From assembly GCA_019455325.1 (NCBI GenBank), contig JACFMQ010000003.1:248001-312000 (forward strand): a stretch of 64,000 nucleotides of DNA, read 5' to 3'. Below are positions 50,561 through 58,082 of the stretch, piece by piece. The notes under the pieces were generated by a model. The model saw only the letters and a list, made by a program, of their open reading frames with translations, had not been told where the DNA came from and ran no database searches. The stretch comes from Rhodocyclaceae bacterium. GTDB lineage: Bacteria > Pseudomonadota > Gammaproteobacteria > Burkholderiales > Rhodocyclaceae. Position 1 is the stretch's first letter. Every line of letters starts with the position of its first letter. The position numbers were made by a program, and so were the translations under genes.

Positions 50561-50841
50561 TGACGATGAGTACCGAAAAAAAGAAGCCGGTCGCCTCGGC
50601 GGCCAAGGCCGGGGCGAAGGAGACCGCCTCGGCGCCTCCCGCCACCCGGCCGCCCGGCGACGAGTCGCCGACGCATCTCGGCGTGCGTGCGCGCACGCCG
50701 GGGTTTCGCCGCGCCGGCCGCGCCTGGAGCGACACGGAGACCGTCGTACCCATCGATGCGTTTTCCGCGGACGAGATCGAGGCGCTGGCGTCCGAGTCCG
50801 AGCTGTCGGTGACGTTCATCGTCGAACGGGCGGGCGGGTGA
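50560..50841 (+). CDS. Mu gp35/HI1506-like protein
   Basis: A 93-residue protein. A disordered Lys/Ala/Pro-rich N-terminus precedes FRRAGRAWSDTETVVPIDAFSADEIEALAS, the Mu gp35 pattern. Its ATG overlaps the capsid stop and its end overlaps the next start. A structural accessory role is likely but unproven. Confidence 0.75.
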   Translation: MTMSTEKKKPVASAAKAGAKETASAPPATRPPGDESPTHLGVRARTPGFRRAGRAWSDTETVVPIDAFSADEIEALASESELSVTFIVERAGG

Positions 50842-51260
50842 GCGTCATGGCCTACGCCACGCTGGCCGATCTCTACGCGCGCTTCGGCCGCGAGGAGATC
50901 GACCAGGTGGCCGATACCGACGGCACCGGGTCCGCCGACCCGGTGCTGGTCGGCCGCGCGCTGGACGACGCGGCGGCCGAGATCGACGCGGCCCTCGTCG
51001 GGCGTTACCAGTTGCCGATGGTGCCGGTGCCGCCGCTGCTGACGCGCATCGCCTGCGACCTCGCCCGCGAATCCCTCTACAGCGACACGCTGCCGGACGT
51101 GGCCGAGGCGCGCGCAAAAACGGCGCGCGGCCTGCTGCGCGCGATCGCCACCGGCCAGCTGCGGCTCGACGGCGCGGCGGCGGCGCCGACCGGCGGCACC
51201 GGCGGGCAGGACACGGTGGAGATCGTCACCGGCCGCCGCCACTCCCCCTTCGGAGGTTGA
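50838..51260 (+). CDS. Mu gp36-like head-tail connector protein (DUF1320)
   Basis: A 140-residue helical protein. YATLADLYARFGREEIDQVADTD, RALDDAAAEIDAALVGRYQLP and LARESLYSD match DUF1320. GTG 50838 overlaps the previous stop; ATG 50847 is the alternative. It likely closes the portal for tail joining. Confidence 0.88.
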   Translation: MSVMAYATLADLYARFGREEIDQVADTDGTGSADPVLVGRALDDAAAEIDAALVGRYQLPMVPVPPLLTRIACDLARESLYSDTLPDVAEARAKTARGLLRAIATGQLRLDGAAAAPTGGTGGQDTVEIVTGRRHSPFGG

Positions 51261-51261
51261 G

Positions 51262-51714
51262 GTGTCGCTGCTCAACGCCGGCTCGTATCTGATCGAACGT
51301 GCGCGCGAGGCATGTCCGGCCGCGCGTGGAAACGTGTTCTCCACGGACGACCTCGCCGGCGTGGCCGAAAAAACCCAGGTGGCGCCGGCGCTGCACGTGG
51401 TGCTGTACGGCTACCAGCCGGCCGAGGACGACGGCGACGGCACCGTGCGCTGGGACGAGGTGTGGCTGGTGGTGGCCGTGGTCAAGCACGCCGCCCGCCG
51501 CGACCGGCCGCTGGCGCAGCAGAAGGAGGCGGTGCCGCTCGTCGCCGAGGTGCTGGCCGCGTTCTCCGGCTGGCGTCTGCCGGCGGAAAGCGGCGTGCAT
51601 TGCCGGCTGAAGGTGGTGCCCGGCCCGCGTCCGCATTTTTCGGAGACGCACGCCTATTTCCCGGTGGCGCTGCGCACGCAGCCGAAGACGGCTGGCGTGG
51701 AGGACGACGCCTGA
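51262..51714 (+). CDS. Mu gp37-like protein (DUF1834)
   Basis: A 150-residue protein starting at GTG 51262. LHVVLYGYQPAEDDGDGTVRWDEVWLVVAVVKH is a compact alpha/beta core typical of head-tail joining and tail-terminator proteins, at the position of Mu gp37. It ends exactly at the next gene's start. Confidence 0.8.
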   Translation: MSLLNAGSYLIERAREACPAARGNVFSTDDLAGVAEKTQVAPALHVVLYGYQPAEDDGDGTVRWDEVWLVVAVVKHAARRDRPLAQQKEAVPLVAEVLAAFSGWRLPAESGVHCRLKVVPGPRPHFSETHAYFPVALRTQPKTAGVEDDA

Positions 51715-52073
51715 TGCCCGCCATCCGCCGCCGCCTCGCCCTCGAGCAAGGGGCCGTCTACCGCGACGTAATCCGCCTCAAACAGCCCGACGGCACGCCC
51801 GTCGATCTCACCGGCTGCACGGCCCGGATGCAGATCCGCACCCTCGACGGCCGCCTGCTGCTCGATCTCTCCACGCCGCCAGGCAGCGGCCTCGTGATCG
51901 ACGGCCCGGCCGGCGTCATCCATCGCCGCATCACCGCCGGCCAGACCGCGCTGCTGCCTATCGACGGCGGGCTGTACGACCTGGAGATCACGCCGCCCGC
52001 CGGCCCGGACGACACCTGGCGCCTCTACCAGGGCGCCGTGAGCGTGAGCGCCGAGGTAACGCGCGATGACTGA
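51714..52073 (+). CDS. Beta-rich structural protein (possible fibre/adaptor)
   Basis: A 119-residue protein. YRDVIRLKQPDGTPVDLTGCTARMQIRT and GLYDLEITPPAGPDDTWRLYQGAVSVS form an Ig-like beta sandwich pattern seen in N-terminal domains of phage fibre or baseplate proteins. It opens a four-gene cassette (51714-53367) inserted between gp37 and the tail tube. Confidence 0.55.
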   Translation: MPAIRRRLALEQGAVYRDVIRLKQPDGTPVDLTGCTARMQIRTLDGRLLLDLSTPPGSGLVIDGPAGVIHRRITAGQTALLPIDGGLYDLEITPPAGPDDTWRLYQGAVSVSAEVTRDD

Positions 52074-52230
52074 TGCGGGCGCCCCCGTGGTGCTGGTGGA
52101 AGTCGTCGTGCCGGTGCCGCCGCAGGAGGTCGAGCTGGGCATCCCCGGTCCGCCGGGGCCGCCCGGCCAATCCGAGGCCGGCGAGTACGACACCGACCTC
52201 GCCCTGATTTATCAAACCGCCAAACTGTAA
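52066..52230 (+). CDS. Small protein with collagen-like Gly-Pro-Pro repeats
   Basis: A 54-residue protein overlapping the previous gene by 8 bases. After a Val-rich strand (VVLVEVVVPVPP) comes GIPGPPGPPGQ, four collagen-like triplets, then an acidic tail. It may trimerise a thin fibre. Too short for family assignment. Confidence 0.55.
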   Translation: MTDAGAPVVLVEVVVPVPPQEVELGIPGPPGPPGQSEAGEYDTDLALIYQTAKL

Positions 52231-52240
52231 GGAGACTGCA

Positions 52241-52738
52241 ATGGCACTCGATACCCGTCTCGTCGCGCTGGCGCAGGCCGTCGGCGCCGACATCAAGGCC
52301 CTGCTCGCCGGCCAGGGCAACCTCGCCGCCCTGACCACCGAAGCCAAGGGCTCGCTGGTGGCCGCGCTCAACGAGCTGCACGCCGCGCTCTCCGCCGGCG
52401 CCGGCATCGACGACAACGCCGGCGCCGGCGACACGGACAGCACCTGGTCGGCCGACCGGATCATTACCGCGCTCGCCGCCCTCAAGGGGGAGATCGTCGA
52501 CGGCGCGCCGGCTGCCTACGACACGCTGCTGGAGATCGCCGAGGCCCTGGGCGACAACGATGCGGCGATGGGCAACCTGCTCGCGGCCGTGGGCAACCGC
52601 GTGCGTTACGACGCCGAACAGGGGCTCACCTCCGGGCAGCAGGCACAGGCGCGCGACAACATCGGGGCGGTGTCGGCTGCCGCCATCGGCGACCCGGAGA
52701 CCGACCTGGTCGCGCTCTACGTGGCGGCGAAGGCATGA
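52241..52738 (+). CDS. Tail-fibre-like trimerising protein
   Basis: A 165-residue protein resembling repeats of long tail fibres: helical ALNELHAALSAGAGIDDNAGAGDTDSTWSADRI, then AYDTLLEIAEALGDNDAAM and a terminal GLTSGQQAQARDNIGAVS, which is common in fibre N-terminal and connector parts. AAGGAG precedes its ATG. It overlaps the collar gene by ATGA. Confidence 0.65.
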   Translation: MALDTRLVALAQAVGADIKALLAGQGNLAALTTEAKGSLVAALNELHAALSAGAGIDDNAGAGDTDSTWSADRIITALAALKGEIVDGAPAAYDTLLEIAEALGDNDAAMGNLLAAVGNRVRYDAEQGLTSGQQAQARDNIGAVSAAAIGDPETDLVALYVAAKA

Positions 52739-53367
52739 GCATGATCGAGCGGCTGGCGGCCCTCATCGCCGCCATCGGCGCCGACATGCGCGCCGCCTCG
52801 CCGATGCTTGGCGAGGTACGCATGCTGGCCGTGGAGCAGGTGCCGGACGGCTGGGTGCCGTGCGACGGGCGCCTGCTCGATGTCGCCGCCTATCCCGAGG
52901 CAGCAGCCGCGCTGGGTGCCCGGTGGGGCGGCGACGGCGTCACCACGTTTGGCGTGCCGGACATGCGCGGCAGATTTCCGCTCGGCGCCGAGGCGGCAGA
53001 TATTGGCGGCATCGGCGGTGCGGCGTCCGTCACGTTGAGCAACGCGCACCTGCCGGCGCAGGTCACCGGCAGCGTGACCGGGCAGACCATCAACGGCTCG
53101 GTCACCGTCAATGCGCTCAACGGTGACAGTCCGCCCGCCGGCGGCGTCAATATTCCCACCGGCACCGCCAATACCGTCGGCAAGACAGGTTCGGTGCTCA
53201 ACTTCTACCCCCCTAGTGCGAGCAACAAGATCGCCGTTCCCACCACCCACAACCTGAGCGTCACCGGCGGCAACGTCACGATCAACGGCGGCGGCGAACC
53301 GGTGCCAACCGTGCCGCCGTGGGCCGGCGTCGGGTTCGTGGTCTACATCGGCGCGCCCGTGACGTAG
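52735..53367 (+). CDS. Tail collar domain protein
   Basis: A 210-residue protein. EVRMLAVEQVPDGWVPCDGRLLDVAAYPEAAAALGARWGGDG and FGVPDMRGRFPLGA are the phage tail collar (T4 gp12/MdpB-type) signature. The C-terminal part is beta-rich with Ser/Thr/Asn repeats and GVGFVVYIGA. It probably forms a short receptor-binding fibre. Confidence 0.85.
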   Translation: MSMIERLAALIAAIGADMRAASPMLGEVRMLAVEQVPDGWVPCDGRLLDVAAYPEAAAALGARWGGDGVTTFGVPDMRGRFPLGAEAADIGGIGGAASVTLSNAHLPAQVTGSVTGQTINGSVTVNALNGDSPPAGGVNIPTGTANTVGKTGSVLNFYPPSASNKIAVPTTHNLSVTGGNVTINGGGEPVPTVPPWAGVGFVVYIGAPVT

Positions 53368-53369
53368 CC

Positions 53370-53415
53370 GCCGAATTCCTTCCCCCCGGCCGGCCATCGC
53401 GCGCGCACATAGCAT
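53370..53415 (+). promoter_or_regulatory. Candidate late promoter B (tail operon)
   Basis: GCCGAATTCCTTCCCCCC (53370-53387) repeats the block before the lysis operon over 17 identical bases. TCGCGCGCGC at 53397 and CATAGCAT at 53408 follow, with almost the same spacing as at 40745. It precedes the tail tube gene by about 50 bases and follows a gene stop directly. Confidence 0.5.
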
Positions 53416-53465
53416 GGCCGCTCAACCCGCATCACGACTCAACCACAACGCACGAGGAGCGCACC

Positions 53466-54227
53466 ATGAGCACCGTCCGCACCCAGAGCTACATCGGCAA
53501 GGGCAGCATCAGCATCGCCCGTCCTGGCAAGCCGCTGATCCCCATCGGCAATACCTCCAAACTCGAATTCGCCATTGAGGAGGACAAGAAGGAGCTGGCC
53601 GACTACGAGAATACCGGCGGCGGCATCGCCGACGCGATCTCGCGCATCAAGAGCGTGCGGCTCTCGCTCTCGGTGCACAAGCTCTCGCCGGAGAATCTGG
53701 CGATGGCCCTGCGCGGCGGGCTGGTGTCGACCGCCGCCGGCGCGGTGGCCGACGAGGTTCACGAAGACGTGCAGGCCGGCGGCCTGGTGGTTTTCGCCAA
53801 GCCGCAGGATCTCGAAAAATCGCTGGTGGTGACGGATGGCGAGGAAATCGACACGGTGACCTACCAGGAAGGCCGCGACTACGTGCGCCGCCGCGCCGGC
53901 ATCGTGACCGTACCTGTCGCCGATGGCGGCACGATCCCCAACGAGAGCGACATCGCGGTTTCCTACACCGCGCTCTCGTCCATCACCGTGGAGGCGCTGA
54001 CCAACGTGGGCGAGGAGGTGCGCCTGGTGTTCGACGGCGTGAACGAGGCCAACGGCCTGCCGCTGCTGGTCGATGCGTTCCGCGTCAAGCCGGGGGCCGC
54101 GAAGGGCTGGAGCCTGATCGGCGACGATTTCTCGGCGCTGGAGATCGAGGCCGACGTACTCAAGGATGACTCCCGCACCGGCCTCGGCCTCAGCAGCTTC
54201 TTTTCCGCGCGCATGGGTGGCCTGTAA
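53466..54227 (+). CDS. Major tail tube protein (siphovirus type)
   Basis: A 253-residue protein. SIARPGKPLIPIGNTSKLEFAIEE, KSVRLSLSVHKLSPENLAMALRG, YVRRRAGIVTVP and SLIGDDFSALEIEADVLKD match long-tail tube subunits of the siphovirus class. No sheath gene precedes it, which marks the tail as non-contractile. GAGGAG precedes the ATG. Its stop overlaps the next gene. Confidence 0.85.
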   Translation: MSTVRTQSYIGKGSISIARPGKPLIPIGNTSKLEFAIEEDKKELADYENTGGGIADAISRIKSVRLSLSVHKLSPENLAMALRGGLVSTAAGAVADEVHEDVQAGGLVVFAKPQDLEKSLVVTDGEEIDTVTYQEGRDYVRRRAGIVTVPVADGGTIPNESDIAVSYTALSSITVEALTNVGEEVRLVFDGVNEANGLPLLVDAFRVKPGAAKGWSLIGDDFSALEIEADVLKDDSRTGLGLSSFFSARMGGL

Positions 54228-54577
54228 TGGCTGCGCGCGTGATCCAGACCGTACCCGCCTGCGGGCGCGACGTTCAGGTGAAAGAGCTGACGGTAAGCGA
54301 GATTCGCCAGTGGCTGGCCGATCTGTCGGCGCCGAAGGCCGAAGCAGAGGCCGACGTGGTCGATCAACTGCTGTTCGAAGGCGCGGCGATCTCCGAGATC
54401 GGCCGGATGAGCGACCTCACCACTGCCGAGCTGGCCAGCGCCAGGCCGAGCGAGCTGGAGGCGATCCTCGCCCGCTGCAGGGAGGTGAACAGCCATTTTT
54501 TCGCGCTGCGCGCCCGGCTGCAGACGCTGGGGGTGGCGGCGATGGCCTCGATGCCGCCGAGTGCGAGCGCCGCCTGA
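54227..54577 (+). CDS. Tail assembly chaperone, short form (G-like)
   Basis: A 116-residue protein located between the tail tube and the tape measure, the place of lambda G. It is helical (EIRQWLADLSAPKAEAEADVVDQLLFEG; LASARPSELEAILARCREVN). A slippery heptamer near its end permits a frame shift producing a longer form. The chaperone would coat the tape measure before tube polymerisation. Confidence 0.75.
   Translation: MAARVIQTVPACGRDVQVKELTVSEIRQWLADLSAPKAEAEADVVDQLLFEGAAISEIGRMSDLTTAELASARPSELEAILARCREVNSHFFALRARLQTLGVAAMASMPPSASAA
54496..54502 (+). other. Programmed -1 frameshift site (T TTT TTC)
   Basis: In the chaperone frame the codons CAT-TTT-TTC give the canonical slippery heptamer T-TTT-TTC. 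A -1 slip enters the frame that stays open to TGA 54690. That frame has no ATG, GTG or TTG before its conserved part, so it needs the slip to be expressed. This is the arrangement of lambda G/GT. Confidence 0.65.
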
Positions 54578-54690
54578 CGGCGCTCGAAAAGACCGCCCTG
54601 GCGCTCATCGCGGCGGGGCACGTCGGCGTGTGGGATTACCCGTGGCGGGTGTTTCTGCTGGCGATCAGCGAAGCAGGCGGCCGGCGGTGA
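54502..54690 (+). CDS. T extension of the tail assembly chaperone (frameshift product GT)
   Basis: After the slip the frame adds 62 residues to 92 of G (about 154 in all). It contains CERRLTALEKTALALIAAGHVGVWDYPWRVFLLAISEA, a compact helical domain resembling T parts that contact the tube subunits. Third positions are G/C-rich, and the tape measure gene follows. Confidence 0.6.
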   Translation, partial: RAARPAADAGGGGDGLDAAECERRLTALEKTALALIAAGHVGVWDYPWRVFLLAISEAGGRR

Positions 54691-54835
54691 AGAGGACGAG
54701 GAACATCGCGCCGCCGGTCAGCACGGCAAGGCCGCCCCAGTGGATCAGCCGATCGGCGCCGCCCGTCAGGGCCACGATACAGCAGGCGCCGGCGACCGTT
54801 TGGTAACGGCGCTCGAAACGACTTTCAAGGTTCAT
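54665..54835 (-). CDS. Possible small antisense-strand membrane protein
   Basis: A 56-residue frame on the opposite strand in the only gap of the tail operon. It has two hydrophobic stretches (VAGACCIVALTGG; LAVLTGGAMFLVLFTAG) after a basic N-terminus. It may be a real moron-like gene or a chance frame; the short plus-strand frame here looks worse. Weak support. Confidence 0.25.
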   Translation of the reverse strand: MNLESRFERRYQTVAGACCIVALTGGADRLIHWGGLAVLTGGAMFLVLFTAGRLLR

Positions 54836-54839
54836 TCTC

Positions 54840-57800
54840 ATGGCTGCTTCCGATCTGTCCGTTGCGCTGAAGATCACCGGGGACGCCCGAGCCGCCGTGG
54901 CGGCGCTGGAGGAAACGCGACGCGCGCAGCTTAACGCCTTCAAGGCCGGCAGGGAAGAGGCCGACAAGGCTGCGGCGAAGTGGAAGGCGGCCGAGGGCGA
55001 GGTGAAGAAACTCGCGGCGGCGGCGCGCGAATCCGGGGGCGGTCATGTGCAGCACGCCGGAGCGTTGGCCGCTGCCGCCGATCAGGCGGCGAAATCCAAG
55101 GCGGCCTGGGTCGGAAGCACGCAGGCGCTGCATCAGCAGCGCGCGGCGCTACAGCAGAACGCACAAGCCCTGGCGGCGATGCGGGCGAGCGAGGCGCAGG
55201 CAGCGGCGGAGTCCGCGCGGCGCCGGCAGGCAGCCCGGCTGGATTCGGCGCGCGAGACGCTGGACGTCAGGCCATTCCGCGACATCGCCCGCGAGATCGC
55301 GCTGGGCGAGGCGGCCTACAAACGCCTGGCGGCCAGCGGCAAGCTCAGTACCGCCGAGCTGGCGCAGGCCAAGATGAAGCTCATCGAGCGCACTCAGGCG
55401 CTGCGCGCGCAGACCAACGGCTGGGCCGAGGCACTCGGCAAGGTGCGCGGATCGGCGATAGCCCTCCTGGCTGGCACGGCCGCATCCATCGGCGCGGCGG
55501 TCGCGCAGGCGGCCCGCTTCGAGCTGGCGATGGCACAGGCGAAGAAGTACATCGATTTCCCCGACGAGAACGGCTTTACCCGCCTGCGTGCCGAGCTGCT
55601 GGCGATGACGCGCGAGCTGCCGCTGACAGCAGTCGAACTCTCCAAGATCGCCGCCGCCGGTGGGCAGGCGGGCGTCGCTGCCAACGAGATCGGCGACTAC
55701 GTGCGCACCGTCGCCAAGATTGCCGAGGCATTCGACATGCTGCCGGAAGAGGCGGGCGCCGCCTTCGGCAAGCTGCGCACGGTGTTCGGGCTCTCCATCG
55801 CGCAGACGAAGGATCTGGGCGACACGATCAACTGGGTGGGCGACAAGATGGCCAACGTGGCCGAGCGCGACCTGGTGAATGTAGCGGTGCGCGCCGGCGG
55901 CATGGCGCGGCAACTGGGCTTGAGCGCGAAGCAGACCGTGGCGCTCGGCGCCGCCTTTTTGACGCTGGGCACGCCGCCCGAGATTGCGGCCAACGCCATC
56001 AACGCGCTTCTGATCAAGCTCTCCACGCTCAACGGCGCCGAGGACAAGGTGCAGGAGGCGTTCTCGTCCTACATCGGCAGCATCGAGGAGTTCACGGCCG
56101 CCATGCTGGCCGACCCGGCCAAGGCGATCGATGCCTTCCTGGAGAAGGTCAACGCCTTGCCGGAATCGGTGCGCCCCATTGCGCTCTCGCATATCCTCGG
56201 GCTGGAGTACGCCGACGACATCGCCAAGCTGGCGAGCGGCATCGACGACTATCGCCGGGCGCTGGAACTGGCCGCCGATGCGGCCGCGCAGGGTGGCGTC
56301 GATGCGCAGTTCGCGGAGCTGATGGGCACGGCAAGCAAGCGGTTCGAGTTGCTGAAAAATGCGGCGGCGGCGACGGCGATTGTCTTCGGGAATCAACTGC
56401 TGTCGGGTCTCGTGAAGGTCGCGGAGGCGATCCGTGACGTGGTGGTGAATGTCGGCAGGCTGATCGACGCCGTGCCAGGTTCGGCGGCCGCGCTGTCGGT
56501 GCTGGTGACGACCCTGGCGGGCATCGGCGCGGCGCGCGTAGGCATGGCGGCGGTCGGCGTCATCGTCGGCAAGCTGACCGGCGGAATGACGCTCGCCGCC
56601 GCCGGCGCAGGGGGGCTTGCGCGTGGGGTGCTGGCCGTGGCCGCCCGGTTCGCCCCTTGGGTCGTTGGCATCCAGGCCGTGCTGTGGGGGCTGGACAAGC
56701 TGTTCGGCCCCGACCGCGAGGCCGCCCAGGCCGAAGCGGCGAAGAAGACGCAGGCCAATGCGGACGCCTTCGGCAAGCTGGCCGATGCCGTGCGCAAGGC
56801 CGGCGGCAACTATCAGGTGATCGAGGCCGCCGCGCGGCAAGCCGCCACCGCCGACGAGACGACGCAGCAGCAACTGCTGGCGAACGCGCAGAACTACACG
56901 GATACGGTGTTGCAGAAGGCGCGGCAGTTGGCCGGCGAGAAGATGCGCCTGGCCGACCTGGTGGCGCAGCGGCAGGCCGTGGCTTCCGGGCAGGAGACGA
57001 GCAGCGAGGAACAGTCGGTCAAGGCACGCATCGCCGAGGTGAGGAAGCTGGCGGGCGAGAAGCGGAAGGCGATGGACGAGGCCATCTCCGACATGAACCG
57101 TTACCGCGATGCCGCTATCGCCGCCTACGAGCGCGCGGCCGGCATCCGCATGAGCACCGCCGACAAGATTCGGGAGATTCGCCGGCGCGACATGACGGAG
57201 GAGCAGCAGCAGGCCGACATCGCCGCGCAGGCAATGGCGAAGCTCGAGGCAGCCGAGCGGAGACTGGCGGAAGCACGCCGCCTGGCCGCCGCCGGTAACG
57301 TGGGCGGCGCCGAGAAAGCCGCGGCAGCGGCCGAGAAGCTGGCGCAAGAGGCGGAGAGCCTCGGCACCAACCTCAAGAATACCGGACGGGCCATCGACAT
57401 CGTCGGCAAGGCTGGCGCCATTGCCGAGGCCGCCGCACGGGCAGCCGGCGATGCCAATCAGAAGGCGGCCGAAGGCATGCGTCAACGCGCCGCCGATCTG
57501 CAGCGCGAGATCGACGGGCTGACGAAAAAGCTCGACGACCTGGAACGCCGAGAGCGGATCATCAAGATCGACGCCGACATCGCCGCCGCGCAGGCGAACA
57601 TCAGGGCAATCCAGTCCGCCCTCGACAACTTGCGCGACAAGACGATCACCATCACCACGGTGCATCGGTCGGTCGAGCAGCACGCCATCGGTGGCCTGGT
57701 CGGGATCTCGTCGGCCGCCGCCGGCGTCCGCCATTTCGCCACTGGCGGCCACCTGCCGGGCTATGGCGGCGGCGACCGCATCCGCGCGCTGCTCGAGGCT

Positions 57801-58082
57801 GGCGAGTTCGTGATGCGCAAGGAGGCGGTGCGCCACTACGGCCTGGCCGCGATGAGCGCGATCAACGCCATGCGCGTGCCGCTGCCCGTGCGCGCGGCCG
57901 GCGCCGCACGCCTGCCGGGTTTCTCCACCGGCGGCCCGGTGGGCAACGTCTCCGGCGCGCGCGGCGGCGACGTGGTGGATATCCGCGTCCAGTTCGGCTC
58001 GCGGAAGATCGAGCTTTCCGGCGCGCGCGACCAGGCGATGGCGCTCGCTGGCGCGCTGCGCGAACTGTCGAGAGGGGCGTGA
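54840..58082 (+). CDS. Tail tape measure protein (TP901 family)
   Basis: A 1080-residue protein setting tail length. The N-terminal coiled coils (VAALEETRRAQLNAFKAGRE) are followed by a TP901 core at about residues 215-400 (LLAMTRELPLTAVELSKIAAAGGQAG; GDKMANVAERDLVNVAVRAGGMARQLG). Hydrophobic segments lie around 540-600 and more coiled coil at 620-930. The C-terminal FATGGHLPGYGGGDRIRALLEAGEFVMRKEAVR motif ends many tape measures. At about 1.5 angstrom per residue the tail would be roughly 160 nm (estimate). Confidence 0.93.
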   Translation: MAASDLSVALKITGDARAAVAALEETRRAQLNAFKAGREEADKAAAKWKAAEGEVKKLAAAARESGGGHVQHAGALAAAADQAAKSKAAWVGSTQALHQQRAALQQNAQALAAMRASEAQAAAESARRRQAARLDSARETLDVRPFRDIAREIALGEAAYKRLAASGKLSTAELAQAKMKLIERTQALRAQTNGWAEALGKVRGSAIALLAGTAASIGAAVAQAARFELAMAQAKKYIDFPDENGFTRLRAELLAMTRELPLTAVELSKIAAAGGQAGVAANEIGDYVRTVAKIAEAFDMLPEEAGAAFGKLRTVFGLSIAQTKDLGDTINWVGDKMANVAERDLVNVAVRAGGMARQLGLSAKQTVALGAAFLTLGTPPEIAANAINALLIKLSTLNGAEDKVQEAFSSYIGSIEEFTAAMLADPAKAIDAFLEKVNALPESVRPIALSHILGLEYADDIAKLASGIDDYRRALELAADAAAQGGVDAQFAELMGTASKRFELLKNAAAATAIVFGNQLLSGLVKVAEAIRDVVVNVGRLIDAVPGSAAALSVLVTTLAGIGAARVGMAAVGVIVGKLTGGMTLAAAGAGGLARGVLAVAARFAPWVVGIQAVLWGLDKLFGPDREAAQAEAAKKTQANADAFGKLADAVRKAGGNYQVIEAAARQAATADETTQQQLLANAQNYTDTVLQKARQLAGEKMRLADLVAQRQAVASGQETSSEEQSVKARIAEVRKLAGEKRKAMDEAISDMNRYRDAAIAAYERAAGIRMSTADKIREIRRRDMTEEQQQADIAAQAMAKLEAAERRLAEARRLAAAGNVGGAEKAAAAAEKLAQEAESLGTNLKNTGRAIDIVGKAGAIAEAAARAAGDANQKAAEGMRQRAADLQREIDGLTKKLDDLERRERIIKIDADIAAAQANIRAIQSALDNLRDKTITITTVHRSVEQHAIGGLVGISSAAAGVRHFATGGHLPGYGGGDRIRALLEAGEFVMRKEAVRHYGLAAMSAINAMRVPLPVRAAGAARLPGFSTGGPVGNVSGARGGDVVDIRVQFGSRKIELSGARDQAMALAGALRELSRGA

